The notes below the pieces were generated by a model that did no database searches, was not told where the DNA came from, and worked only from the letters and a program-made list of their open reading frames with translations. The position numbers and the translations under genes were made by a program. From Tieghemostelium lacteum (Eukaryota; Evosea; Eumycetozoa; Dictyosteliales; Raperosteliaceae), in contig LODT01000042.1 in the NCBI GenBank assembly GCA_001606155.1, positions 457,758 through 521,757 of the forward strand: DNA of 64,000 bases. Direction: 5' to 3'. This document shows positions 53,473 to 63,562 of this stretch, in pieces. Numbering within the stretch: the stretch's first letter is position 1; each line of letters starts with the position of its first letter.

Positions 53473-55284
53473 TTATATTTGGAAGTCCCATTGAATAACT
53501 AAAGAACCATCTTGATTAATTTTATTTTCTTTACCAACAATTAATTTAATATTATGAAGATATGGTAAAAATGGTTGATGATTATAAAGTAAACGTTTAC
53601 AACATGATACCATATCCGACATTGAAATATCATCATGTTTCTTTAGTCTACTTAGTCTAAATTGTCTCTTTACAGTTAATTCCAATTGAGATAAATTCCT
53701 TTGATTAATTTTAAATCTATTCCAATCCATTTCAATTTGAGGAGAATAGTTTTCTAAAAATGATGTAATTTCACGATAATTGGTATCTACTGGTATATTT
53801 ATATGTCCTGATTTTTTATCGAATATCCATGGATCTAATATTTCTTCCTTTGCTTTCAATACTCTAATTGTTTGATTTTCAAATGAAAATTGTTTATTAT
53901 TAGAGTTTTTTTCATCTGTTAGTGGTTGTACTGGTTCCTTATGTATTTCATCAATAATGTTATTTAATAACTTTAAATATTCTGGTGAATTTTGTGCAAA
54001 ATAATCTGTATGAATATTTAATATTTTCAATCTATTTGCAATTTCTTTTTCCTAAAAAATGTTTTAACATTAATATAGATTATTAGGTGGATAAATATGT
54101 AATTGAAACATACCAAAGTTAACCTTTTTCTTGCATTTTGTAAATTTTGAATAATCTCAGAGATTTTAAATTGTTTAAGAGTTGATTTCCAAGTTTTTGG
54201 TTTATCAATATTTAGCATTAATCTACCTTCTAGATCAATCCCATTTTGTTTACAAAAAACTATAGATACACCTTCTAATCTTGAATTTACAGGTGAATCA
54301 TCAGTCTTTGGATTAGTTTCTGGTGTTACATAACCTGATTTAATTTTATGCCAACCTTTCCATTGTTCTCTATGTGCACCACTAAAAGGACCATGAGGTT
54401 CAAATATCTCAGATTGTAAAGAATCAAAAGCTACATTTCCTTTTGGTTGTTGATCATTAAAAATTCTATCGACTAAAGAGATATTATGATTCTTCTCAGA
54501 GAATTGACTTAACAATTTCTCTAAATTTCTCAATAGTGATTTTCTAGTGGAAATTGCTAGATTATGATCTTCAAATAAAACTCTAACTTGATGTTCCATA
54601 TAAAAATAAGTAATCATTATATCCAAAGATCTCTCTTCTTGAACAATTTCTTTTGCTCTTTCTCTTGCCAAATGTGAAAATGTCTGTACAAATACTAATA
54701 AATTTTCCTGTTCAACTATTGTTGTTGATGATGATGCTGATGAAGATGTACTGCTCTCTAAAAGTGAAGATAGAAGGAATTCATCTTTAATTCCAACAGT
54801 TTTAAAAAGTAGTTGAATTTGTTCTTCTGCTTTTTTTAAATGAGGATATATTAACTCCATTTGACCACTTGATGAGTTAATATCAAATTGAATAGATATA
54901 CTAGGTATCTCATGTTCATGTTCAAATGTTGAATCCTCTTCCAAATAAAAAAAGTTTAGTTGATAAGACTTATTACTAATCTGTTGACCCTTTAATTCTC
55001 CAAAAAATTGTTGCAATTGTCTAAGAGATTGATCATTGGTCTATAAATTTCATTTAAACACAATTGTCAATAAATCATTCTAATGTATCTCTTGAAAAAA
55101 AGACTAAAATTGAGAACATTACATTTTTTACATTATTATATTGAAAAAATAAATCTGGGTGAACTTTGAGGAAAAATTGTTTTAATATATTCTTATAGTT
55201 ATTATTAGTACTTTTATTACTACTACAAAAATATCTGTGATATGGATATCTAATAAAAATATCTGAATTTAATCGTCTAAACAT
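53473..55284 (-). CDS. tcaim: TCAIM-like mitochondrial protein (DUF4460/DUF4461)
   Basis: Exons 55123-55284, 54114-55040 and 53473-54051 join between codons to give 555 residues. The N-terminus is basic and import-like (MFRRLNSDIFIRYPYHRYFC). The first domain (FLKVHPDLFFQYNNVKNTND) matches animal TCAIM 'FAVHPDFFGQHP...NENSLKRL', a DnaJ-like helix pair with an HPD tripeptide. The C-terminal domain ends SMSDMVSCCKRLLYNHQPFL and INQDGSLVIQWDFQI. This parallels 'SSIQMVDCCKRLLEQSLPYL ... MQDGDLCIPWNW' of the human protein. SGHINIPVDTNYREITSFL matches the same family. Human TCAIM is a mitochondrial protein linked to T-cell activation and metabolism. Its presence here shows the family is older than animals. 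Confidence 0.88.
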
Positions 55285-55358
55285 AAGAGTTGTAAAATTA
55301 AAAAAATGAAAATTTTTATTTTCATTTCATTTGTTTGATCAAACAACTACATATACAT
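55285..55358. promoter_or_regulatory. 74-bp bidirectional promoter with a 16-bp palindrome
   Basis: Only 74 bases separate the start codons of the TCAIM-like gene (minus) and the Mrr-like gene (plus). The perfect palindrome TTGTTTGATCAAACAA occupies 55331-55346. Both leaders must be very short or overlap, so the two genes probably share control. Confidence 0.6.
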
Positions 55359-55844
55359 ATGATTATAAAATATAGTAAAAAAATAACACAACTCTTTAGG
55401 AGAAGAGCTAGTAGGTCACAAAAAGCTGGAAAAGAATTAGAGAATCTTGTAGAAAATATGTTTAAAAAAAGGTTAATGTTAAATGTTAAAACTAATGTTA
55501 GACTAAAAGATAAGAATGGTGACTACTCTGAGATTGATGTTGTCTATGGTCTATTTTTAAAGACCTATGTGGAATGTAAAAACTATAGTAATCAACCTGT
55601 GCCTCTTAAAGATGTTGCAAAATTCAAAGAGGTTTTAATTCTTAATGGAATACATCCACATCGTGGATTATTTATAACTACATCAGATTATGTACCAAGA
55701 GCTAGAAAAATTGGTGTTAAAACTATTGATGGTAAACAATTAAAAACCATGCAACGTTTATCTTTACCAATAGGTATAACTAAATGTTTTTTATATATAA
55801 CAGGAACATTATTAGCATTTCAATATTTAGCTGAAAATTATTAA
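55359..55844 (+). CDS. Small Mrr-type restriction-endonuclease-fold protein, probably mitochondrial
   Basis: 161 residues from the first ATG. The first 20 residues are basic without acids (MIIKYSKKITQLFRRRASRS), like a mitochondrial presequence. The body has a PD-(D/E)xK nuclease core: helix-A Glu near 26-28 (GKELENLV), YSEIDVV (Asp about 60) and YVECKNY (Glu72-x-Lys74). It then carries the Mrr-type end, GLFITTSDYVPRARKIGVKT with IDGKQL. The C-terminus is hydrophobic (CFLYITGTLLAFQYLA) and may anchor it in a membrane. Fungal Rrg7-type mitochondrial proteins share this fold. Catalytic residues look intact, so DNA cleavage is possible but untested. It shares a promoter with the TCAIM-like gene. 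Confidence 0.8.
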   Translation: MIIKYSKKITQLFRRRASRSQKAGKELENLVENMFKKRLMLNVKTNVRLKDKNGDYSEIDVVYGLFLKTYVECKNYSNQPVPLKDVAKFKEVLILNGIHPHRGLFITTSDYVPRARKIGVKTIDGKQLKTMQRLSLPIGITKCFLYITGTLLAFQYLAENY

Positions 55845-55988
55845 TCAGAAACACCAATATAAATATTTATGATAAATAATTAATTTAATTTATTATAATA
55901 ATAATAATTCACCATGCATGCAAATGTAATTCTATTTTAATTTAATTATAAAAAAATATCTTAAATTTAAAGATATATTTATATATGT

Positions 55989-57332
55989 TTAAGCAGAATT
56001 AACAGCAACTTGATATCTCTTTTTTTCATCATCAGAGATTTTACATTCATCAGCCCAATTATCAGGAATTAGTTTTTGGGAGATTTCCAAAAATTCTTTG
56101 AGAGGACACATTCCATTGACCTCTTTAGATTTACATTCGGCAATGTGAGTAACTTTTTGATTAAAGATTACTTTAACATATTGATTATCGAGTGGATCTG
56201 GTTTTTGTGATTTTTTATCTTCCAATAGAAGGAACTCTAGAGTACTTGAGGTAACTGGATGATAAATATCCTCATACATATCGTAAGCTACTAAAAGTGC
56301 AGCTAATGTGGTATCATGTCCAGAATAGTAAGCCAATTTGAGATCATTAACGGAGGGATCATCTTTGACCTTAAGTTTTAATTGGTCTTGAAGATCTTTT
56401 ATAAATCTACCAATACCCAATCTTGGGATTTCTTTAAACAAACCTTCGGATTTAAATTCTTTTGCAGATTCTTTGTACATTCTATCTATGACTTCTGGGG
56501 TGAAGCCTTTTGGTAGAGGTAGACCATGATTCTTGAAACAATCAAAACTATTAACCAAACCAGCATAAGATCTAAATGAAGGTACGTAGAATGGTGAATC
56601 AAAACCTTTGCTCTCTTCGAATATATCCTTTACCTTTTGAGTGAACTGGTCCAAACCACTATCTTTATTCTGTTGAATCACTTCTTTTCTCTTTTTTACA
56701 AGAGATCTTAAAAAGAGATATCTATCGCATGTACGTGGATACATATTCTCCTTTTCAACTGGTAATACAAAAAAGCTTGTATGATGAGGTGACTTCTCTT
56801 CATTGTCACTGAATGAACCTCCATACATACCATGTAACAGTGATCTTGCTGAACTTATAGTTCTCTCTCTATCAGTTGATCTTACATAAACCTGATTTGG
56901 ATTAAAGTTCTTATCCAAAAACCCAAGACGTTCTATAAAAATACCTTTATAGGCATTTCCAACATTAATTAAATCTTGAACACCCAACACAGTCAATTGA
57001 CCATTCTCACAAGATGGTCTATTTTCAATATCCTTATTGGTAATGAGATTCTCTTTACTGTTACAAGTCCACAATGAAAATGGATATTTTGATGACTCTG
57101 GAGTTCTACGACCATGTCTTGTAACCAATTGTACAAATTTAAGTTTGTATCTATCATCTCCATATTCTTCAACTGGTATTGTCACATCTCTAAATTTATT
57201 TTGAATGTGTCTATCAGAGGTACTATTTAAATTTATTGGATGATCTTTTAATTTATCACCAATATTTCGTTTATTACTTTTAATTTCATCACATTTACTT
57301 TCATTTTTAAAGAATTGAATTAAATTAAACAT
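55989..57332 (-). CDS. Histidine acid phosphatase
   Basis: 447 residues in a single exon. The catalytic RHGRRTP motif is near residue 73 in LKFVQLVTRHGRRTPESS, with the phosphate-binding partner YVRSTDRERTISSARSLLHG. The proton donor is AYYSGHDTTLAALLVAY. No signal peptide precedes the domain, unlike secreted acid phosphatases, which favours a cytosolic or organellar enzyme of the ACP6/ACP2 branch. The substrate could be a lysophospholipid, phosphoprotein or inositol phosphate; the sequence does not decide. It is a different branch from the phosphatase domain of PPIP5K. Confidence 0.92.
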   Translation of the reverse strand: MFNLIQFFKNESKCDEIKSNKRNIGDKLKDHPINLNSTSDRHIQNKFRDVTIPVEEYGDDRYKLKFVQLVTRHGRRTPESSKYPFSLWTCNSKENLITNKDIENRPSCENGQLTVLGVQDLINVGNAYKGIFIERLGFLDKNFNPNQVYVRSTDRERTISSARSLLHGMYGGSFSDNEEKSPHHTSFFVLPVEKENMYPRTCDRYLFLRSLVKKRKEVIQQNKDSGLDQFTQKVKDIFEESKGFDSPFYVPSFRSYAGLVNSFDCFKNHGLPLPKGFTPEVIDRMYKESAKEFKSEGLFKEIPRLGIGRFIKDLQDQLKLKVKDDPSVNDLKLAYYSGHDTTLAALLVAYDMYEDIYHPVTSSTLEFLLLEDKKSQKPDPLDNQYVKVIFNQKVTHIAECKSKEVNGMCPLKEFLEISQKLIPDNWADECKISDDEKKRYQVAVNSA

Positions 57333-57761
57333 ATCTTGTAATTATTGAATAATTAAAAAAAAAATTTTTTTTTTTAGTGTGATTTTACAAATTTTATTCA
57401 TTTCCAGAAAATAAGTTTAGATTCCATGTGACTAAATGCATATTCCAAATTCTTTTTTTAAGATTTAGATTTAAATTTTAATTAATATAGAATGTCTTTT
57501 AGTATCGAATAGTTTCAATGAAGATCTTAGAAATATATTCTGGAGTTCAAATATAACCTGATCAAATGTTTTAACAAAATTAATTTGATTAATAAATGGT
57601 TTGGTACATCAACTAATTTGAGTTCAATTATAAACATTCTTTTTTTTAAATATTTTTTTATAGAATAGATTGAGAATATATTGAATATTTAAAATAAATA
57701 AATTAGAAGGTATTATTATTCATTTATTACTATTTAAAAAAATGTTATAAAAGAATGATGA
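57333..57761. other. AT-rich spacer
   Basis: 429 bases between the acid phosphatase start and the 3' end of the copper ATPase gene, both on the minus strand. Long A and T tracts lie near the phosphatase start. No repeat, RNA gene or clear motif is seen. Confidence 0.35.
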
Positions 57762-60743
57762 TTAATCATCTTCTTGTGAGGAAGAGAGTAATGATTGTTT
57801 TTCAATTTGAATTGAAATGTGATTTGATGATGTTGATGATGTAGATGATGATAAAGATGGTGAAGGTTTAGAAGGTAAATCAAAATGAATTTTTGATCTT
57901 TTGAATTCCATTTGTCTATCAGTTGCCAGAGGTATTCTTGGTTTTTTATAGGTTTTTAAATGTAGTGATGATAATACAACGGATATGGAAGAGAATGCCA
58001 TTGCCATACCAGCAATCATTGGTGGAATACTGATACCAAATGGAATTAGAACACCGGCAGCTAATGGAATACCCAAAATATTATAAAGAGTTGCCCATAG
58101 ATAATTTAGACGAATACGATTAAATGTTGTTTTACTCAGTGAGATGGCTGTAATGACATCACGTAAATCAGATTTTACCAAAACAATATCAGCAGCTTCA
58201 ATGGCAATATCAGTACCAGCACCAATGGCAATACCAATATCAGCTTCGGCCAATGCTGGTGAATCATTTATACCATCACCAATCATTGCAACAATGTGTC
58301 CTTGTTGTTTAAGTTCTTGTACTTTTTTGGATTTATTCGATGGTAAAACCTCTGCAAAAACCTGTGTGATACCAACTTGTGATGCAATGGCATTGGCAGT
58401 TCTTTGGTTGTCACCAGTTACCATCCATGGGAAAATACCAAGTTTTTTTAGTTCAGTTATAGTAGCTCTAGCCTCTGGTTTAAGTTGATCTGAAATTGCA
58501 ATATAACCTGTAATCTCTTGATTCATGACTACAAATACAACAGTATTTCCTTCATTTTCTAATTTTCGAATATGAGACTCTTGTTCAGTCTTATCAGCAC
58601 TATTAAAAGATATACCTTCCTCTTGAATCCATTTCATATTACCAATCATAACGTCAATGTCTTTGATGGTGCATCGAATACCCGAACCAGTAACAGACTC
58701 AAAATTAGTTGGAACATGTGTAGAATTTACATCACAAACTGTAAATGCATAATTTACAATAGCACCAGCTAGTGGATGTTCAGAAGCAGCCTCGGCACTT
58801 GCAACAATTTCAAAAAATGATTTTTTATCCATGTGGTGTTTGGTAGCTGAACTTCCTATAATGGTACTGTGAGTGACTGTTGGTTTACCACTGGTTAATG
58901 TACCAGTTTTATCAAATATTACAGCACTGATCTTGTGAGCTGTCTCTAAATGTGCACCACCTTTTATAAGAATACCACATTGTGCACCTATACCAGTACC
59001 GACCATTACAGCAGTTGGTGTTGCTAAACCAAGTGCACAAGGACATGCAATTACAATAACTGAAATTGCATTTCTTAGTGCAAATTGAAATACACTAGAG
59101 TTTGAAGCTACGATATAGTCATGTGCCCACCCGGAAGCACCTGCAATGATCCAAACTACAAATGTAAGTACACCTAATGTTATAACTGTTGGAACAAATA
59201 TACCAGATACTCTGTCGGCTAATGATTGAATAGGTGCTCTTTCAGTTTGTGCTTTCTCAACTAACTTTATAATCTGAGCTAATGAAGTGTCGCCACCTAC
59301 TCTAGTGGCTTTAATATGTAATGTTCCTTTCTGATTAAGAGTACCACCAATAACCTGGTCACCTTGTTTCTTTGTAACTGGTAATGATTCACCAGTGATT
59401 ATAGACTCATCAATACTAGAGACACCACTAACAACCTGTCCATCAGTAGGTATTTTACTACCAGGTAAAACCTTTAAAGTGTCACCTCTCTGTACCAACT
59501 CTATACTAATCTCCTTTTCATCAATAACCATACCCTCTTCATCAAACTCCAATAATATAGCATTGGTAACTTGTAAACTAATTAACTTTTTAATAGCCTC
59601 TGATGTCTTTCCTTTAGCTATTATCTCAAGGTATTTACCCAAGAGAATAAATGTAATTAAACTAGCAGAGGTATCAAAGAAGGTTTTCATTGCAATTTGA
59701 TCACTCATGATTGGTCCCATTGGACTAACATAGGCAAGTAACAATACCATTACACTATAAAAATAGGCGCATGATGTACCTAATGCTACTAAAACATCCA
59801 TATTTGCACCACCATGTTTAATTGATTTCCAACCATTTATATAAAATCTCTTTCCAATGACAAATTGAACTGGTGTTGTCAATGAAAACATTAGAAAATC
59901 TGCTATACTAATACCATTAAATATATATGATGTAAATAGGAAATGACATACTAGAAATATTTTTATAGAATTTGTTAATATTATTATAATTTTAATTATT
60001 TTATAATAAAAACTTACTTTTAACTTTATGTAAAATCATTCCAATTAAAAATACAGGTACAGTTAGACAAACACTATAGAATAGAGTCTTTTTCAATTTT
60101 TCAATTTCTTCTCTTTGCATATTTTTAGATTCGTCTGGTTTATAGGATGAGATTCTTGCTGTGAAACCAACATCCTCTATATTCTTTATAATATCTCTGA
60201 CACCAATTTGATCAGGATCATAGAGTACTCTAGCATTTTCCAATGCTAAATTAACTTTAATATCTAAAACACCATCTACAGTCGACATGAAACTCTCTAT
60301 AATACCAACACAAGATGAACATGTCATACCACCTATATCCAATGACAATGTATTTCTTTCACTCTGTTTAATTAATTTTGCTTCAAAACCTACACAACTT
60401 ATTTGTTCTATAATTTCATCTTCCTAATTATTACATCAATAAATAATCAATATGATGATCGATGATAATAATAATAATAACTGGACTAGATAAGAAGGTA
60501 ACTTACATCAATTATTTTTGGATTAAATTTAATATCAGCAGTTTCTTGTAGTAATGCTACCTGAACTGAAATGATACCATCGGTGTTCGATAAAAAGTTT
60601 TCTATAATGCCTACACAGGATGAACATGTCATACCGTGTATTGTAAATTTTGATCTCTTAATTGGTATATCATTACTGTCTGTAGTGGAAACTGACGAAC
60701 CACTGTTGTCTAAAACCTCTAATTTAATATAATCATCTGGCAT
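57762..60743 (-). CDS. Copper-transporting P1B-type ATPase (ATP7/Ccc2-like)
   Basis: Exons 60507-60743, 60018-60423 and 57762-59950 join in phase to give 943 residues. Two heavy-metal-associated domains carry GMTCSSC (about residues 37-43 and 111-117). Eight membrane segments are expected. The metal-binding CPC is in ISVIVIACPCALGLATPTAV. Other P-type marks are ITGESLPV, DKTGTLTSGKPT, SEHPLAGAI (the P1B His-Pro) and GDGINDSPALAEADIG. It exports or loads Cu(I) at the secretory pathway. Amoebae also use such pumps to poison bacteria in phagosomes. A donor ACG|GTAAGTCC at about 60990 and CATAG just before the ATG suggest a 5' UTR intron. Confidence 0.95.
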
Positions 60744-61236
60744 TCTATGTTTGATCAAAAATTTTTACTATTTTGTGGAATATGTGGTTCTGTAGAATTT
60801 TTTATAATATTCTTAAAAATAAAAAAATAATCAATAATTCTGTACAGATAGAACTTATAAATTTTAAAAAAAAATTAAACAAACTATACAATAACAATAA
60901 CCACTTAAAAGCCAATGTATATTAAAAAAAATCTGAAACCCAAAAAAAAAAAAAACAAAAAAAAGTAAGTGTAATTAATTGTGGACTTACCGTTTTTCAA
61001 AAAAAAAACAAAATAATTAATGTGTTGTTGTTATCGAATAGCGACAAAAAATCAATTTAAAAGATCTGATTCAAATTTATAAATGAAATTGATTTTTTTG
61101 AAAATGATTTTGTTTTAATTTGATTTATTTACAATTATTTGGTGTGTTATTTATATGAATACTGGTAAAACATTTTTAATTTTTAATTTGATGATTTAGA
61201 TTCAATCCAAAACATAAATATTATTATTTTTCATTT
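60744..61236 (-). promoter_or_regulatory. Upstream region of the copper ATPase gene
   Basis: 493 bases. It contains the palindrome TTTGATCAAA (60750-60759), seven bases from the start codon, and a likely leader intron (donor near 60990, acceptor near 60745 or 60766). The remainder is A/T runs. Confidence 0.4.
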
Positions 61237-61682
61237 TTATATTACAGTTGCTTGTTGTAGTTCATTATGAAGATATAATTTAAGATCTTTTGATTGATAG
61301 TCTTTATCATAGAGTTTTTTGACATCAAAAGATATTACATCTCCAAATTCACTAGTTTGAAATTCTAGTACCCAAAAACATGATATTCCATAAAATGAAT
61401 GTGCAGGAACTTTAATTTTGATAGAATAGAGTCCAAATTCATTGTCATAAGACATCTCTGTGCATGACATTAGATGGTGTGTAGAAATCAATGTGAGAAT
61501 ATCAAATCTCTTCATTTGAATTTCATCTTTTAAATCTCTGTCTGTCCAATCCAAAATTGCATCCTATTTAAACAATATATAAGTATTTATGCAATGAACA
61601 TTACCCCCCCTAACTAATAACATACTTTAACTTCTTTTGCAGTTTGAAAAGAACAAAAATTTAATTTTATTAAATTTTCCAT
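61237..61682 (-). CDS. Small uncharacterised protein
   Basis: Exons 61626-61682 and 61237-61563 join between codons (GTATGT...AATAG) to give 127 residues. It begins MENLIKLNFCSFQTAKEVKD with AILDWTDRDLKDEI. The body alternates strands (YSIKIKVPAHSFYGISCFWV) and helices (YQSKDLKLYLHNELQQ), so a compact alpha/beta or beta-sandwich domain is likely. There is no signal peptide or membrane segment. I do not recognise it. The intron has an odd run of seven C (plus strand, about 61604-61610), unusual in this AT-rich DNA. Confidence 0.65.
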
Positions 61683-62116
61683 TATTTATTATAATAATTA
61701 TTTAATTAGTATTTATGATTCTAAAAGATACAACAGAAAACCTTTCTAAAACTAAAATGATTATTAAACGACTATTGAAATTTAAAATAAAAAAAAAAAA
61801 CAAAAAAGGAAATAACAATTAAAAAAAACAAATTAATGTTTTCTAATTGATAGTTTCACTCTATCCAATGGGTATCCAAATTAAATTTCAATGTTGTTTT
61901 AAACATTTAAAATACACATTTAAGAGGATGTTGACAATATTTTGATGGGTAAATCTAGATTAAATTTCCCCCTTCAAATTTCATATTTTAATTAAACACA
62001 CATTCAAAGGTGTTAATTTCATTTAGGGTATGAGAGATTTCTCAAAAAAAAATAAGCACTTAAAATATGGAAATAGAGATAAAAAAAAAAAAAAAAAATA
62101 GTTTAAAAAGACGACA
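61683..62116. promoter_or_regulatory. Divergent spacer between the small gene and the ankyrin-TPR gene
   Basis: 434 bases, AT-rich with A tracts next to both starts. Small mixed patches (ACACACATTCAAAGGTG near 61997, TTTCCCCCTTC near 61966) are the only departures. No gene is seen. Confidence 0.35.
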
Positions 62117-63503
62117 ATGAGCAGTAAAAAACAACAACTTAGTAAAGCAGAAAACGATGAAATTCAAAAATTAATTTCAACAGGTAAATTAAAGAGAACC
62201 AAGATTGACGATGATATTCAAAAGTTTTTAGAAGATGCACAAAATAATCGTAGTAATCAAATGAGAGTTATTTTAGAAGACCCCGAAAAGAAAAAGAAAT
62301 TATTAAATTCATTTGATGCCAATCACAGAACACCATTACATTTCTCTGCCTACTATGGTAGTAAAGATTGTATTGATTTACTTTTATCTGAAGGTTCTGA
62401 TTTAAACATTACTGATTTTGTAAGAGTTCCCACCACCATCTTCAAAGAATCCTTATCAATTTCATTTTCTAATAATTGTATATTATAATAAATAATAGGA
62501 TGGATATACAGCATTAATGTTAGCAATTAAAGTTGGAAATCAAGCTATTGCAGAGAAATTAATAAATTCAGGAGCAGATTTAAATGTAAAGAGTAAAGAA
62601 GGATTCTCAGCATTACATTTAGCAGTATTGAGTAGTGATAGAACTCTATCAAAATTAATTTTATCAAAAGAGAATATAGAGATTCCATGCCAAAAATCTG
62701 AATCTGGTAGTATATTACATGCAGCTTATGGTCTTAAAGATATGGAAATTATTCAGGATTTGGTAAAGAAAGAACCAAAGTTATTGCAATCATTGGATGA
62801 GAATGATATGACACCATTACATATTGCCTGTGCATATGGTAACAAGGTTTTGGCATTAGAACTCATTAAATTAGGTGCTAATGTTAATGCTGTTGCACGT
62901 GGTGGTTGTACTCCATTGCATATTGTAGCTGATAGTGGTGATTTAGAAGTTGCAAAATCATTAGCTGACGGTGGTGCTTTATTGAAAATGGATGATGATG
63001 CTACAACTCCAATTTCATTGGCATTATTAAAAAAGAATAAAGCAATGGAAGATATTCTATCAAAATGTAAAATTGATAATGAATCTTATAAAAATCAACA
63101 ACAGAACAAATCTAAGCAAAAGTCATCTAGTAGTTATAATGATAAAGCTTCACCAGAGACTCTAAAGAAACAAGGAAACAAAGCTTTCCATGATGGTGAC
63201 TACGAATTGGCATTACATTGGTATCAGTTAGCTATTGATGTTGAAGATGTCCTATCAGAAGTATCATCAAGTAAAAGCGAATCAATTCAATATCTATTAT
63301 ATTCAAACAAATCAGCCTGTCATTACAATATGAAAAACTTTAAAGAGGCTTTAGAAGATGCTGAAAAATGTATTCAACTATCTCCAAATTGGCCAAAAGG
63401 ATATCTAAGAAAATCTCAAGCACTCGAATCTCTAAACAGAAAAGATGAAGCTAAATTAGCAACTGATAAAATGAATGAATTAACTCAACAAGGTTTCAAA
63501 TAA
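62117..63503 (+). CDS. Ankyrin-repeat and TPR protein
   Basis: Exons 62117-62419 and 62499-63503 join between codons (F|DGYTALM) to give 435 residues. Six or so ankyrin repeats run from about residue 65 to 290. Examples are NHRTPLHFSAYYGSKDCIDL, DGYTALMLAIKVGNQAIAEK and NDMTPLHIACAYGNKVLALE. A Lys/Ser-rich linker follows, then a three-motif TPR domain at about 315-425 (LKKQGNKAFHDGDYELALHW, NKSACHYNMKNFKEALEDAE, NWPKGYLRKSQALESLNRKD). The TPR is of the Hsp70/Hsp90-binding co-chaperone kind, with the NK..N..K clamp residues roughly in place. It is probably a cytosolic adaptor linking a client to chaperones (inference). Confidence 0.9.
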
Positions 63504-63562
63504 ATATTAAATTAAATATTTATATACAACTGTTCACCCATTTTTCTTATTTTTGTATTAGT

